This document shows positions 46,262 through 57,472 of a DNA stretch of 64,000 nucleotides, piece after piece. Origin of the DNA: Phymorhynchus buccinoides (taxonomy: Eukaryota; Mollusca; Gastropoda; Neogastropoda; Raphitomidae); the NCBI GenBank assembly GCA_017654935.2, contig CM065694.1, positions 1,516,013-1,580,012 on the forward strand. Direction: 5' to 3'. Position 1 is the first letter of the stretch. Each line of letters begins with the position of its first letter. The notes beneath the pieces were generated by a model. The model saw only the letters and a list, made by a program, of their open reading frames with translations, did not search any database and was not told where the DNA came from. Made by a program: the position numbers and the translations under genes.

Positions 46262-46440
46262 ATTTAATGTCTCCATTGTCTACGACATGTGCATGCTCTC
46301 TACAGTGCATCAGTACTTTCACCAACATGCATATGTATCGGTGTTCATTCATTTAATGTCTCCATTGTCTACAACATGTGCATGCTCTCTACAGTGCTTC
46401 AGTACTTTCACCAACATGCATATATATCGGTGTTCATTCA
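46262..46440. repeat. Two-copy tandem duplication of about 89 bp
   Basis: TGTCTCCATTGTCTAC(G/A)ACATG with GCATGCTCTCTACAGTGC and TATCGGTGTTCATTCA occurs twice. Confidence 0.85.
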
Positions 46441-46518
46441 CGATTTTGCTGCACCCCCTCCAAAAAAAGCCTGGAAAACAGGTAACACAGACATAAATAA
46501 TATACGGCACTGAAGGGG

Positions 46519-46725
46519 TTACAGTGGAACCTCCCTTATAAGACCGCCCATTATAAGACTCCCTCCCACTTAAGACCTACTTCTCCGAGACATTGCCCTT
46601 CTTTATTAAAATTACCTCCCTTATAAGACCCCTTCCTTATAGACCCCTCCCTTATAAGACCCCTCCCTTATACGACCTCATTTTGGATGATCTTTGAAGG
46701 TCTTAATAGGGAGGTTCCACTGTAC
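46519..46725. mobile_element. MITE-like element, TIR GTGGAACCTCCCTTA, copy 2
   Basis: ACAGTGGAACCTCCCTTATA at the left and TAGGGAGGTTCCACTGTA at the right; CTTATAAGACC repeats inside. Similar to 1498-1674. Confidence 0.8.
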
Positions 46726-46730
46726 ATGAA

Positions 46731-46857
46731 CTTACTTGCAGTAGCGGTGAAAGTCGCCTTCTCCGACACGAAAAAATTCCCTCCCGCATAAGACCCCTCC
46801 CTTATAACACCTCATTTTGGATGATTTTTTAAGGTGTTATAAGGGAGGTCCCACTGT
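46731..46857 (-). repeat. Duplicated unit: exon end, donor and MITE end
   Basis: One extra copy of the last about 35 bp of the exon at 46870-47154 (ACTTTCACCGCTACTGCAA and donor GTAAGTTCATGT) is followed by the right part of the neighbouring MITE (CTCCCGCATAAGACCCCTCC to GGGAGGTCCCACTGTACATG). So the copied unit spans the exon edge and the mobile-element end together. Confidence 0.85.
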
Positions 46858-46869
46858 ACATGAACTTAC

Positions 46870-47154
46870 TCGCAGTAGCGGTGAAGGTCGCCCGCTCCGA
46901 CTCGACCCCTTGCGACACGGCCACGACCTGGACAGTATAGGTCACCCCGGCCGTCAGAGACCCCAGCACCTGTTGGTAGTCGTTGGTGTCCGGGGCGACG
47001 GCCACCTCAAAGCTGTTCTCTGCGTCCTCTGGGTCGGTGTAGGTGAAGGCCCAGCGGTCGACGTAGGTGGCCTGGGGGTCGTGGGTCCACTGCAGGGTGC
47101 AGTTGTCAGTGGTGGTCACTGCCATGTCCACGGTGACGCTGGGCGCTAAGGGAG
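46870..47154 (-). CDS. RPTP exon: one complete FN3 domain
   Basis: 285 bp, phase 1 to phase 1 (95 codons), acceptor TTGTTTCAG and donor GCGA|GTAAGT. It reads PLAPSVTVDMAVTTTDNCTL, QWTHDPQATYVDRWAFTYTD and later GSLTAGVTYTVQVVAVSQGV. The conserved W, the L-x-A-G-x-x-Y and the VVAVS strand identify FN3. GC-rich compared with the intron. Confidence 0.93.
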
Positions 47155-47164
47155 CTGAAACAAT

Positions 47165-47735
47165 AATAATAATGATATATACCGTATCTTTTTGATCATT
47201 AGGCGCTGCTGTGCATAAGGCGAATAGGGCAATTTTTAAGAAAAATCTGAAAAAATTAAAGTAAAAGGCGCCCTCGTTTCACAAGAAAGTCGAAGTTTGA
47301 AGCCTGTACACGTCCTGTAAACGCTTACCGACCGCCATTACTGCCATCATAAACGAGAGTTGGCTCCCTTCTCAAATAATCGACTTCCGTTTTTGCGACT
47401 TCCGGTTGTTGTGTTTGGACTTTTTTCTGCAAAAACGGGTAGAATTATGGCATTTTAAGCTCTACAACGATGCTTTTTACATCCACTGAAGGGTTATGGC
47501 ATCTGTTGGACGGTATCTCGGATGATAATAGGAATTTTTAAGCATTTTAACGCGAGTATTCGTCGTATCAGCAACTGGTTACCACTTTTGATGTTGTTAC
47601 TCACAATAGACTGTACTGAACACGGCAATCGTTGCCTCTCTTCTCATGATTTTGTTCACTAATAGGGCGCCCTCGTTTATTAGGCGCATAGGTCAAAATC
47701 AAAATAACGCCTTATAATCCGAAAATGACGGTAGT
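47165..47735. mobile_element. MITE-like element (family H), copy 1
   Basis: Starts TACCGTATCTTTTTGATCAT and ends CCTTATAATCCGAAAATGACGG-like, with GGCGCTGCTGTGCATAAGGC at the left and TTATTAGGCGCATAGGTCAA at the right. A 540-bp copy is at 48357-48905. Confidence 0.75.
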
Positions 47736-47789
47736 ATTTATAAAAGGCGTTTCTTGCTACACTACTCAATGCGCTTGCACCCATCATTC

Positions 47790-48060
47790 ATACTCACTCA
47801 TTCGCTCAACAGTACACTATTTAACTCTTTCATTAGTTGTTTTACACCAACTGTTACTTCCCCTTATTCCTAGCTTTCTCCTGTCAGTCGCTCAACAGTA
47901 CACTATTTAACTCTTTCATTAGTTGTTTTACACCAACTGTTACTTCCCCTTATTCCTAGCTTTCTCCTGTCAGTCGCTCAACAGTACACTATTTAACTCT
48001 TTCACTCCTTGTTTTACACTAACAGTTACTTCCCCTTATTCCTAGGTTTCTCTTATCTGT
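47790..48060. repeat. Tandem repeat, about 85-bp unit, 3 copies
   Basis: CTCAACAGTACACTATTTAA, CTCTTTCATTAGTTGTTTTA and CACCAACTGTTACTTCCCCT repeat three times, the last copy diverged. Confidence 0.9.
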
Positions 48061-48173
48061 CTATTCCCTTCATTCCTGGATTTATAGAGGGTTAAAAATG
48101 TGATAATGGAAATAATCGGGGAATAGTTGAAGGGGGGGGGGGGGGGGGGGGAAATTAAAAGAAATGGACTGAC

Positions 48174-48340
48174 CAATAACGATGGAGCGGTTGGAGGGCT
48201 GACTCTCCCGCTCTCCGCTGATGGCAAGCACCTGCACCTGGTACCTCTCCCCAGGGAACACCGGGGAGAACTGCGAGGTCCGCGCCACCGCCGTCTGCTC
48301 CAGCCAGGGGGCGTCCGGGTCACGCAGTATGGCACGGTAC
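48174..48340 (-). CDS. RPTP exon: FN3 domain, second half
   Basis: 167 bp, phase 2 to phase 1, acceptor TATGTTCAG and donor TTATTG|GTCAGT. It reads YRAILRDPDAPWLEQTAVAR, TSQFSPVFPGERYQVQVLAI and SGERESQPSNRSIVI. The PGERYQVQVLAISG stretch is the FN3 F-G region. A poly-G run (48134-48150) lies just inside the downstream intron. Joined with 50658-50760 it makes one FN3 of 90 codons. Confidence 0.92.
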
Positions 48341-48356
48341 CTGAACATAATAAGCA

Positions 48357-48905
48357 CCATGCAGATTTTTCGGTTCATTAGGTGCTGCTGTGCATAAGGC
48401 GAATAGGGCAATTTTCAAGAAAAATCTGAAAAAAAAGTAAAGTAAAAGGCGCCCTCGTTTATAAAGAAAAGTCAAACTTTGAAGACCGTACACGTCCTGT
48501 AAACGCTTACCGACCACAATTACTGCTGTCATAAACGAGTTTTCTCCCCTTTCAAATAATCGAATTCCCGTTTGAGCTGCTTCCTGTTGTTGTGTTTGGA
48601 CAATTCTTTGCGAAAACTAATAGAATTATGGCATTTTAAGCTCTGCTTTTTACATCCAATGGAGGGTTATGGCATCTGTTGGATGGTTTCTCGAACGATA
48701 ATAGAGATTTTGAAGCATTTTAACGTGAGTATTCGTCATATCGGCGACTCATGACCACTTTCGATGTCTGACTCACAGTAGACTGTACTGAGTACGGCAA
48801 TCGTTGCCTCTCTTCTCACGATTTTGTTCACTAATAGGGTGCCCTCGTTTATTAGGCGCATAGGTCGAAATTGGAGAAAATAATATCGCCTTATAACCAA
48901 AATAA
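48357..48905. mobile_element. MITE-like element (family H), copy 2
   Basis: TTTTTCGGTTCATTAGGTGC at the left and TTATTAGGCGCATAGGTCGA near the right. Collinear with 47165-47735. It starts about 17 bp from the acceptor of the exon at 48174-48340. Confidence 0.75.
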
Positions 48906-49133
48906 TTTTCTAACACTGTGACCCCTGTGCCTTATAATGTGACTGATAATATAGTCAGAAACCATAATAACAAAAATCTGAATTTTGTGTAAAATTTGGG
49001 AAGGTGCGCCTTATAAACAGGTGCGCCTTATAAACAGGTCTGAATTATAAACAGGTGCGCCTTATAAACAGGTGCGCCTTATAAACAGGTGCGCCTTATA
49101 AACAGGTGCGCCTTGTAGTCCGTAAAATACGAC
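48890..49133. mobile_element. MITE-like element (family E), copy 4, with internal short tandem
   Basis: CTAACACTGTGACCCCTGTG, CTTATAATGTGACTGATAAT, then six or so copies of GTGCGCCTTATAAACAG, then TTGTAGTCCGTAAAATACG. The 17-bp expansion is specific to this copy. Confidence 0.8.
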
Positions 49134-49137
49134 AATC

Positions 49138-50657
49138 ATCACGCTTACCTGATGCGATGCATTACTGTCTAGCTTATCTGTAGATCAGAGAAACAGTACG
49201 CTTACCTGATGCGATGCATTACTGTCTAGCTTATCTGTAGATCATGCATTGATGCTTACCTGATGCGATGCATTACTGTCTAGCTTATCTGTAGATCAGA
49301 GAAACAGTATTGATGCTTACCTCATGCAATGCATTACTGTCTAGCTTATCTGTAGATCAGAGAAACAGTACTGATGCTTACCTCATGCAATGCATTACTG
49401 TCTAGCTTATCTGTAGATCAGAGAAACAGTATTGATGCTTACCTCATGCACTGCATTACTGCTTCTAGCATTACTGTCTAGCTTATCTGTAGATCAGAGA
49501 AACAGTACTGATGCTTACCTCATGCAATGCATTACTGTCTAGCTTATCTGTAGATCAGAGAAACAGTGATGCTTACCTCATGCAATGCATTACTGTCTAG
49601 CTTATCTGTAGATCAGAGAAACAGTGATGCTTACCTCATGATGCATTACTGTCTAGCTTATCTGTAGATCAGAGAAACAGTACTGATGCTTACCTCATGC
49701 AATGCATTACTGTCTAGCTTATCTGTAGATCAGAGAAACAGTATTGATGCTTACCTCATGCAATGCATTACTGTCTAGCTTATCTGTAGATCAGAGAAAC
49801 AGTATTGATGCTTACCTCATGCAATGCATTACTGTCTAGCTTATCTGTAGATCAGAGAAACAGTATTGATGCTTACCTCATGCAATGCATTACTGTCTAG
49901 CTTATCTGTAGATCAGAGAAACAGTACTGATGCTTACCTCATGCAATGCATTACTGTCTAGCTTATCTGTAGATCAGAGAAACAGTACTGATGCTTACCT
50001 CATGCAATGCATTACTGTCTAGCTTATCTGTAGATCAGAGAAACAGTACTGATGCTTACCTCATGCAATGCATTACTGTCTAGCTTATCTGTAGATCAGA
50101 GAAACAGTATTGATGCTTACCTCATGCAATGCATTACTGTCTAGCTTATCTGTAGATCAGAGAAACAGTATTGATGCTTACCTCATGCAATGCATTACTG
50201 TCTAGCTTATCCGTAGATCAGAGAAAAAGTACTGATGCTTACCTGATGCGATGCATTACTGTCTAGCTTATCTGTAGATCAGAGAAACTACTGATGCTTA
50301 CCTCATGCAATGCATTACTGTCTAGCTTATCTGTAGATCAGAGAAACAGTACTGATGCTTACCTCATGCTGCATTATGCTTATCTGTAGATCAGAGAAAC
50401 AGTACTGATGCTTACCTCATGATGCATTACTGTCTAGCTTATCTGTAGATCAGAGAAACAGTACTGATGCTTACCTCATGCAATGCATTACTGTCTAGCT
50501 TATCCGTAGATCAGAGAAAAAGTACTGATGCTTACCTGATGCGATGCATTACTGTCTAGCTTATCTGTAGATCAGAGAAACAGTACTGATGCTTACCTCA
50601 TGCAATGCATTACTGTCTAGCTTATTTGTAGATCAGAGAAACAGTACTGATGCTTAC
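49138..50657 (-). repeat. About 61-bp tandem array built on an exon donor, about 25 copies
   Basis: On the gene strand each unit has CAT(C/G)AG|GTAAGCATCA, CTGTTTCTCTGATCTACAGA and TAAGCTAGACAGTAATGCAT. The donor plus about 8 exon bases of the exon at 50658-50760 is repeated about 25 times. Copies nearest both ends keep the exon-like GCATCAG; the middle ones have GCATGAG. Several units are shortened. Confidence 0.93.
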
Positions 50658-50760
50658 CTGATGCGATAAGAGTCCTGGTGGCTTACTGGGTCTGACTGCC
50701 AAGCCACGATCACCGTCTGTTCGTTGGTTGTTAATGTTAGGTTCGTCACAGGCAGAGGAT
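50658..50760 (-). CDS. RPTP exon: FN3 domain, first half
   Basis: 103 bp, phase 1 to phase 2, acceptor CCCCCTAG and donor ATCAG|GTAAGC. It reads PLPVTNLTLTTNEQTVIVAW then QSDPVSHQDSYRI. PLPV start and the conserved W are the A-C strands of FN3. It joins the exon at 48174-48340 across a phase 2 intron that carries the 61-bp donor array. Confidence 0.92.
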
Positions 50761-51440
50761 CTAGGGGGGAAAAAACAGGTGGCATTTGATTTACAAACAC
50801 TGTACTTTAGTCATGATTAGCACTCGACTGATTGCAATAAGTCTCCTGCAGTCAGCTTAAGGACGAAGGGAGATCACCACTAATGATAGCCCTTTCTTTA
50901 ATAAAAGAAAAAAGGGGCATAACCTGCATAGCTCCAAAGGGACTCTGGTGTGAGAGTACCCTCCCTTACTGAGGTTATAAAGCACTGTCTGTGACCTTTG
51001 AGATTCAGTTTTATCGACCAAAATACTATTTATTTATTTTTTTAAATGCTTTGGGTGGTATTCATATTACTGCACATTATGCACAAATAGGAGAACACAA
51101 CAAGGCTATCCATCTATGCAAACTTAATATCCTTCGAAAGTAAATATAGTTCTCCCGACAAAACTTGTAGAACTCTAGCATACTAAATTGAACAAAGGGG
51201 AAATACTCTCTTTCTAATCAACTCCCTTCACCAAAGCATACTCGACATAATAATGGGAAAGGAAAGAGTAAGGAGGGGGGAGCGGGGCCAGGTGGGAGTT
51301 AGGGAAAAGAAGCGAGGTTGGGGGTTGGATTTTTAATAATTCAATCCTTCATGTTTGATTACATTAGTTTGTTGTTTGTTGTTTACGTGTGACATAATCA
51401 AGATTATCATCATCATCTGAGTTATCTTCGTCATCATCAT
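50761..51440 (-). other. Intron stretch without gene
   Basis: No exon or named repeat. A G/A-rich stretch at 51255-51330 and TTGTTTGTTGTTT near 51368 are the only notable features. Confidence 0.45.
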
Positions 51441-52728
51441 CGTCAACACATCCTTGCACTTATACACAGGTGGTTCTAGTCGGCAGACTTCGCTCTATAT
51501 TGGCATCAATATCGACATTGTTAGAGGAAGAGACCTGATATACGCTAACTCCATCATCATCACCATCACCATCATTATAACATCACCATCACCATCATCA
51601 CTATCAACATCATCATCAACACATCCTTGCACTTACTGGTGCTTCCAGTTTTCCCTTGAGGCACACTTGTTTCAACGCCGGTGTAGAAATATTTCTCCCG
51701 TGAGATAAATCCTGTTTCCTGTTTCAAATTGTATGATGTTTGGGAACAATTCGCCCCGGAATACATTCAGAGGCGTCTTGTGGCGTGCAGGAAGAGCATT
51801 CGATTCATTACTAAATATTGAGAAGTCGGTGATCATTTTCTGAAATTCATTATTAATTATCTTTGTCTGAATGGGAGATTCTTGATATTGTCCACCATTT
51901 TGGAAAATCGCGGAACCAAGTGCATGGGTCTGTACATCGATTTCTCGGCAAAATGTAGATTCACACCCTCCCGCTCAATTTCTCGGTTCTTTCCGTGTAG
52001 ATTGACACTTAAATCTCAATATTTTAAAACATAATTATCGTTATGGTTGTGGCGCGGCATGCATATTACGGTGACCGGGATTTATGTCACGGGAAGGATT
52101 TATTTCTCATGACACCGGCATCAACCTTAATACTGCCAAAGCAGGAGACCCGCTAGGCTTCACTTCTTCTTCATCATCATCATCACCACCATATTCATCA
52201 TCACCACCATCATCATCAAGTTGTCCAAGAACTTACTGGTGCTTCCAGCCTGCACTTGAGCCAGGCTTTCTTCAATGTCGGTGTCGATCTCAATACTGCC
52301 ATAGCAGGAGACCCGCTAGGCTTCACCTCTTCTTCATCATCATCATCATCACCACCATATTCATCATCACCACCATCATCATCAAGTTGTCCAAGAACTT
52401 ACTGGTGCTTCCAGCCTGCACTTGAGCCAGGCTTTCTTCAATGTCGGTGTCGATCTCAATACTGCCATAGCAGGAGACCCGCTAGGCTTCACCTCTTCTT
52501 CATCATCATCATCATCACCATATTCATCATCACCACCATTATCATCAGGTTTTCCAAGAACTTACTGGTGCTTCCAGTTTTCACTTGAGGAAGACTTGTT
52601 TCAATGTCGGTGTCGATCTCAATACTGCCAGAGCAGAATGCCCGCTAGGCTTCACTTCTTCTTCATCATCATCACCACCATATTCATCACCACCATCATC
52701 ATCATCATCAAGTTGTCCAAGAACTTAC
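51440..52728 (-). repeat. About 164-bp array: exon 3' end, donor and (ATC)n
   Basis: Three clear copies (donors near 52565, 52403 and 52237) repeat the last about 65 bp of the exon at 52729-52915 (GAGATCGACACCGACATTGA to GGAAGCACC) plus donor A|GTAAGTTCTTGG and an ATC/ACC-rich tract. At least two more diverged copies lie at 51638-51710 and 52070-52140, and perhaps one near 51462. Between them 51712-52060 is unrelated sequence. Confidence 0.9.
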
Positions 52729-52915
52729 TGGTGGCTCCAGCCTGCACTTGAGCCAGGCTTTCTTCAATGTCGGTGTCGATCTCTCGGATGGCGGTCAGGG
52801 AGACCTGGTAGCTGTGCCCTGCCAGCAGCTGCTCCAGATCGTAGCTGTACTGCGTCTGCCCCTCCACTGCACTGACTTGGAAAGACTTGCGCACGCCCTC
52901 CTTGTCTTGGACGAT
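52729..52915 (-). CDS. RPTP exon: FN3 domain, second part
   Basis: 187 bp, phase 0 to phase 1, acceptor CTACCTAG and donor ACCA|GTAAGT. It reads IVQDKEGVRKSFQVSAVEGQ, TQYSYDLEQLLAGHSYQVSL and TAIREIDTDIEESLAQVQAG. L-x-x-L-x-A-G-x-x-Y-x-V is the FN3 F strand. It joins the exon at 53404-53504 to make a 96-codon FN3. Confidence 0.92.
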
Positions 52916-52955
52916 CTAGGTAGGAGGAGGACAATGGCGCAAGGTAAGGACAAAG

Positions 52956-52961
<6 letters not shown>

Positions 52962-53012
<51 letters not shown>
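52962..53012. repeat. (TAA)n microsatellite
   Basis: A run of about 50 bp directly upstream of the FN3 exon at 52729-52915. Confidence 0.95.
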
Positions 53013-53013
<1 letters not shown>

Positions 53014-53085
53014 GCAATGGCAAAACGGGTGAACTGAAAAAGTTCAATGAATTTAAGCAAATTCTTTACATTGCAGAAAGGGCAT

Positions 53086-53112
53086 GTGTCACACACACGC
53101 ACGCACGCACGC

Positions 53113-53154
<42 letters not shown>

Positions 53155-53240
53155 CTGCAAATATACGAACATGCATGTATGCATGCAGTCACGTGCACAC
53201 ACACACACACACAAACACATATATAAACACACACACACAC
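53086..53240. repeat. (CA)n microsatellite cluster
   Basis: CA runs with GCACG and ATATAAA interruptions. Confidence 0.95.
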
Positions 53241-53403
53241 ACGTCCTGGCATGTCTCACCCCATCCTCACTCCACATTATAACCTTTTTACGTCAGCAGA
53301 TGGTCTAGCATATACTTGTTTCTGCCTTAACACGCTTACTATCTTCCACAATTAAGCAATATGTACATAAACACGCACACAAACAGACACACTCTATACT
53401 CAC

Positions 53404-53504
53404 AGTGAAACGATCCTGGGTGCTGTTAACGTTGACGTCCCAACTGACACGTAAACTGTCTGAGCCCCTTGTCTCTACTGCTAACATTTCCACTGGCAAC
53501 GGCT
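53404..53504 (-). CDS. RPTP exon: FN3 domain, first part
   Basis: 101 bp, phase 1 to phase 0, acceptor TATTTTCAG and donor TTCACT|GTGAGT. It reads PLPVEMLAVETRGSDSLRVS then WDVNVNSTQDRFT. PLPV and the S-L-R-V-S-W pattern are the A-C strands of FN3. NST is a potential N-glycosylation site. Confidence 0.9.
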
Positions 53505-53889
53505 CTGAAAATAACATATAATGTCAGCTTTTACGACTTTAACAAAATCAATAAAGAAGCAAACAATTCAATATGATCAACATTTCAAATCTACAGATGT
53601 AAAAAAACAAAACAAAATGAAACAGACTGCAACGTCACTGGAACAAACAACTACACGACAAGTGCAAAGTGACGTTATTTTATTCACAAGAGGCAAAACA
53701 AAACATGTACAGATGTAAAGATAACACGTCTTGGCAGTAACAGTCTACAATTCTAATGGCTAAAGTACAGAATTTAACAGTTAGAGAAATTGCTGTCATA
53801 ATCTTGATCATTATCAGCATCCTCATCATCATACATACTGACGACTGCCAACAAACGAACAGCCACACCAAATAAGTACATGAAATGAC

Positions 53890-54784
53890 CGTTCTAATGC
53901 CAACAGTGTATATCTAAGATACTGACGATGATGATGATATGATCATGATGTGACGATGACAATAATGATGATGATAGTCATGATGATGGTGGTGACGATG
54001 GTGATGATGACAATGACGACGATGATGATGACGACAATAGTGATGATGACAATGACTTACTGGTGAGTGTCTGCAATCGCACAGCCACACCAAAAGAGGT
54101 GCGTGAGATGACCGTTCTAATGGCAACAGTTTATATCTAAGATACTGACGATGATGTTGATGATGACGATGATGTGACGATGACAATAATGATGATGATA
54201 GTCATGATGATGGTGGTGACGATGATGATGATGACAATGACTTACTGGTGAGTGTTTGCAATCGCACAGCCACACCAAAAGAGGTGCGTGAGATGACCGT
54301 TCTAATGGCAACAGTTTATATCTAAGATACTGACGATGATGTTGATGATGACGATGATGTGACGATGACAATAATGATGATGATAGTCATGATGATGGTG
54401 GTGATGATGATGATGACAGACTTACTGGTGAGTGTCTGCAATCGCACAGCCACACCAAAAGAGGTGCGTGAGATGACCGTTCTAATGGCAACAGTTTATA
54501 TCTAAGATACTGACGATGATGTTGATGATGACGATGATGTGACGATGACAATAATGATGATGATAGTCATGATGATGGTGGTGACGATGATGATGACAGA
54601 CTTACTGGTGAGTGTCTGCAATCGCACAGCCACACCAAAAGAGGTGCGTGAGATGACCGTTCTAATGGCAACAGTTTATATCTAAGATACTGACGATGAT
54701 GATGATATGATCATGATGTGACGATGACAATAATGATGATGATAGTCATGATGATGGTGGTGACGATGATGATGACAGACTTAC
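53890..54784 (-). repeat. 180-bp array: exon 3' end, donor and (GAT)n, 4 copies plus a fragment
   Basis: Four copies (donors near 54062, 54245, 54424 and 54604) repeat the last about 68 bp of the exon at 54785-54903 (ATTAGAACGGTCATCTCACG to CAGACACTCACC) plus donor A|GTAAGT and a GAT/GAC-rich tract. A fifth fragment is near 53885-53925. The (GAT)n frames are low complexity. Confidence 0.95.
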
Positions 54785-54903
54785 TGGTGAGTGTCTGCAA
54801 TCGCACAGCCACACCAAAAGAGGTGCGTGAGATGACCGTTCTAATGGCTACAGTGTAGACTTGGCCCGCCCTCAGCTGCTCAAACGTGTGATCCAGCTCC
54901 GAT
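54785..54903 (-). CDS. RPTP exon: FN3 domain, second half
   Basis: 119 bp, phase 2 to phase 1, acceptor TGTGGGCAG and donor ACCA|GTAAGT. It reads SELDHTFEQLRAGQVYTVAI then RTVISRTSFGVAVRLQTLT. L-x-A-G-x-x-Y-T-V is the FN3 F strand. It joins 56333-56483 to make a 90-codon FN3. Confidence 0.93.
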
Positions 54904-55082
54904 CTGCCCACACAAAAATATAAGCAAAGAATGAAAACTAAAGCCATCAGTGTGACAAACATGTGAAGACACATGCACATACCGCATAGCAGCATGGGAA
55001 TTTGTCAATTTTCAGAAAAAGGAAGAACAAAACAAATACAGGCAATGTAATGAACAAAAGAAGGGTTAAGCATTGTATTCAT

Positions 55083-55412
55083 TGTCTCCCCGTGGGGGTA
55101 CCGGGGTTCTTTCGCAAAAATAGTTCCCCCACCTTCTGGAAGTTCTGTGCTTGTAACTTCCTCTAATCTGCCACTCTCTTTGACTCTGCCTTTTTCCTTT
55201 GCTTTGCATCATCCACTATCTTTCTGACTTATTGGCCCATTCTCCTGCCTTTTTTCAATAAAATCTTCCAAATAATTTTTCTCCTTTGAGCTTCTCCGAA
55301 ATCGGAATGTGTTGGCTGTATGCAGCAGGGAGACCAGTAAAAACTGAAAACCGGACACATATGTACCTTACCCATTATGGCCATATGACCTGGGAACGCA
55401 GAAGAAGAAGAA
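55083..55412 (+). mobile_element. SINE-like element (family C), copy
   Basis: Starts TCTCCCCGTGGGGGTACCGG, then CACCTTCTGGAAGTTCTGTG, CTTGTAACTTCCTCTAATCT, TCTCCGAAATCGGAATGTGT and ends GGAACGCAGAAGAAGAAGAA. The second half matches 11200-11345 (inverse) better than 45926-46250, so at least two subfamilies exist. Confidence 0.75.
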
Positions 55413-56210
55413 GTATTCATTGTCATATGCAAATCTACATCTATATCAATAAAGGCTTTTGTATCGAGGCCATCATGGCTTCACAAAAGTAAAGTTCACA
55501 AACTGCAGAAAAGTTGATTTTTATTTTCTTATCTAGCATGGCAAACAACCCATTTGCATTACCGTTTGGGGGCTTTTAACAGTTACTGGGGCAGGAAATA
55601 AATATGTGATAGGCAGTCAAAATTGCCTTTTGGTTCACCTTTTGATGCATTGTTCTAATGCAGACACAGACAGAAAGTGACATTAGCCACTCAAAGCTTC
55701 ATAAAAGCTGGAGTCCACAATTTCGGAAGTTTAAAATTTCACTACTTGGTGATTTTTTGGGTCCAAGCGCACCCAGGCCCCGGCAGGGTACAGGGGCAGA
55801 GCACTGTTGGGAGGTTCAGGGGGTCAAAGCATCCGATAAGCCTTGTAAAATGAGTAGTCTACATCACATCTAAAAACAATGTGGCATTTGAAAACAATCT
55901 GCTGTTTTCTAAGCTCCCCAAAAGAGAGAACACTTTTGTTAAAGCACTTATTCCACAGATCTCCACGTTTCAAGTGACAGAATAGTCAAGTGTGACTGTG
56001 GTCACTCAACGGAAGGAAGGAAGAAAGACTATCTTCAAAACACCCCTTATCGCTTGAAGTCGATCTATTGTTGCCTTTTTATTTTAGAAGATTTTTTTTT
56101 TTAAAGCTTCTTCAAATAACATTTTATAAAGGTAATCCTTGCGAAAAGGAAAAAGTTGCACCCATGCACTCGGAATTTGTCTGGAGTGAGCTAAGTATTA
56201 CAGAGGAGAA
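55413..56210 (-). other. Intron stretch without gene
   Basis: No exon. GGAAAAAGTTGCACCCAT (about 56148) resembles the end of dispersed family D, but the body is missing. Confidence 0.4.
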
Positions 56211-56332
56211 CTTACACATTGACCAGCACGGACACAGGGGAGTGTGCAGGGCTGATGCCTAACTGGAACATCCTGAAGCGTCCAGAGACAGAGGCTAGAA
56301 AAGTTGAACATTACAGAGTAGAACTAACTTAC
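56211..56332 (-). repeat. One extra copy of an FN3 exon's 3' end with donor region
   Basis: GACCAGCACGGACACAGGGG, AGTGTGCAGGGCTGATGCCT and AACTGGAACATCCTGAAGCG occur twice, at 56221-56282 and in the exon at 56333-56483. The extra copy lacks three bases (CAG) of the exon and has TGTAAGTTCTC as donor, followed by CTCTGTAATACTTAGC; the real exon has GCGTAAGTTAGTTC. Confidence 0.88.
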
Positions 56333-56483
56333 GCATTGACCAGCAGCACGGACACAGGGGAGTGTGCAGGGCTGATGCCTAACTGGAACATCCTGAAGCG
56401 TCCAGACACGGGGGCCGTCCAGTTGACGGTGATGGAGCTGGAGGTGGCATTCACCTTCTGCAGGGCCGCCACCGACTCTGGGT
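56333..56483 (-). CDS. RPTP exon: FN3 domain, first half
   Basis: 151 bp, phase 1 to phase 2, acceptor ACGGTTTCAG and donor AATGC|GTAAGT. It reads PESVAALQKVNATSSSITVN then WTAPVSGRFRMFQLGISPAH. S-S-S-I-T-V-N-W is the B strand of FN3 and the T-A-P follows as usual. NAT is a potential N-glycosylation site. Confidence 0.92.
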
Positions 56484-57360
56484 CTGAAACCGTAAAGGAA
56501 GGGATTATGACACTAATATTAATGATAATAATAGATAGATAATGAACCTTTATCTTATAATGGAAAAAGTTGTGGCCTGGACTGGTCATTTCTTTTTATA
56601 CTTGCCCTTATTGCAAACAACCAAACAAACAAAAATCTAGATAATAGCAAATGGTAATACTGTGTTCAAACATTAAAATACACCATTGCAAAGGGCGAGT
56701 GAGGGTAAAAGATGAATACCGTGAAATCCTATTCAAACTCGTTCGCAACAACTGCACATGATCGTGGACAACCCAGCATATTTTACATTTGAAATTATGT
56801 TTTTAAACTTCGTGTTCTCTTTCCTTTGTTCTGTTTTTGCCTTTTATAACTTGTGTGAACATTTCATCAGCGCAAGTTAAAAGAAATCTCATGCGTGTAA
56901 TGTTTGAAGATGTTCTTATTCTGATTTTAATGATTGTGTGGAATTGCTTCAATGCAGCAAAAAATAATATGTAATTGTCCTTTTCACAGACTTTTATTCA
57001 TATCTCAAGAAAGTTGGATCAAGCATTTTAACTAAACGCAAAATATTTCTGCAGTTACAGTGACATACAGACATCAACAAACAATACTGGAAGCTTAGCG
57101 GCATGCTTACATTTAGCTTCTTTTGTTTGGTACAGACAGATTATATTTGTCTTATTTCCATCCTGATATGATGCTACATGTAATTTCAGAATGATACAGA
57201 CTGGTTATATTTGTCTTATTTCCATCCTGATATGAATCATGATGCTACATGTAATTTCATAAATAATCTCCGATACATTTTAGTAATGAATATTGTAACT
57301 GACAAGCGAAGAAAATCAACATCCACATTGCAAGCCAGATACAGGTAAAATAAGATTAAA

Positions 57361-57404
57361 CACACACACACACGCACGCACGCACACACGCACGCACGCA
57401 TGCG

Positions 57405-57450
<46 letters not shown>

Positions 57451-57472
57451 CACGCACGCACACACACACACC
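57361..57472. repeat. (CA)n microsatellite with GCACG words
   Basis: About 110 bp. Minus-strand open frames (Cys/Val-rich) are artefacts. Confidence 0.95.
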
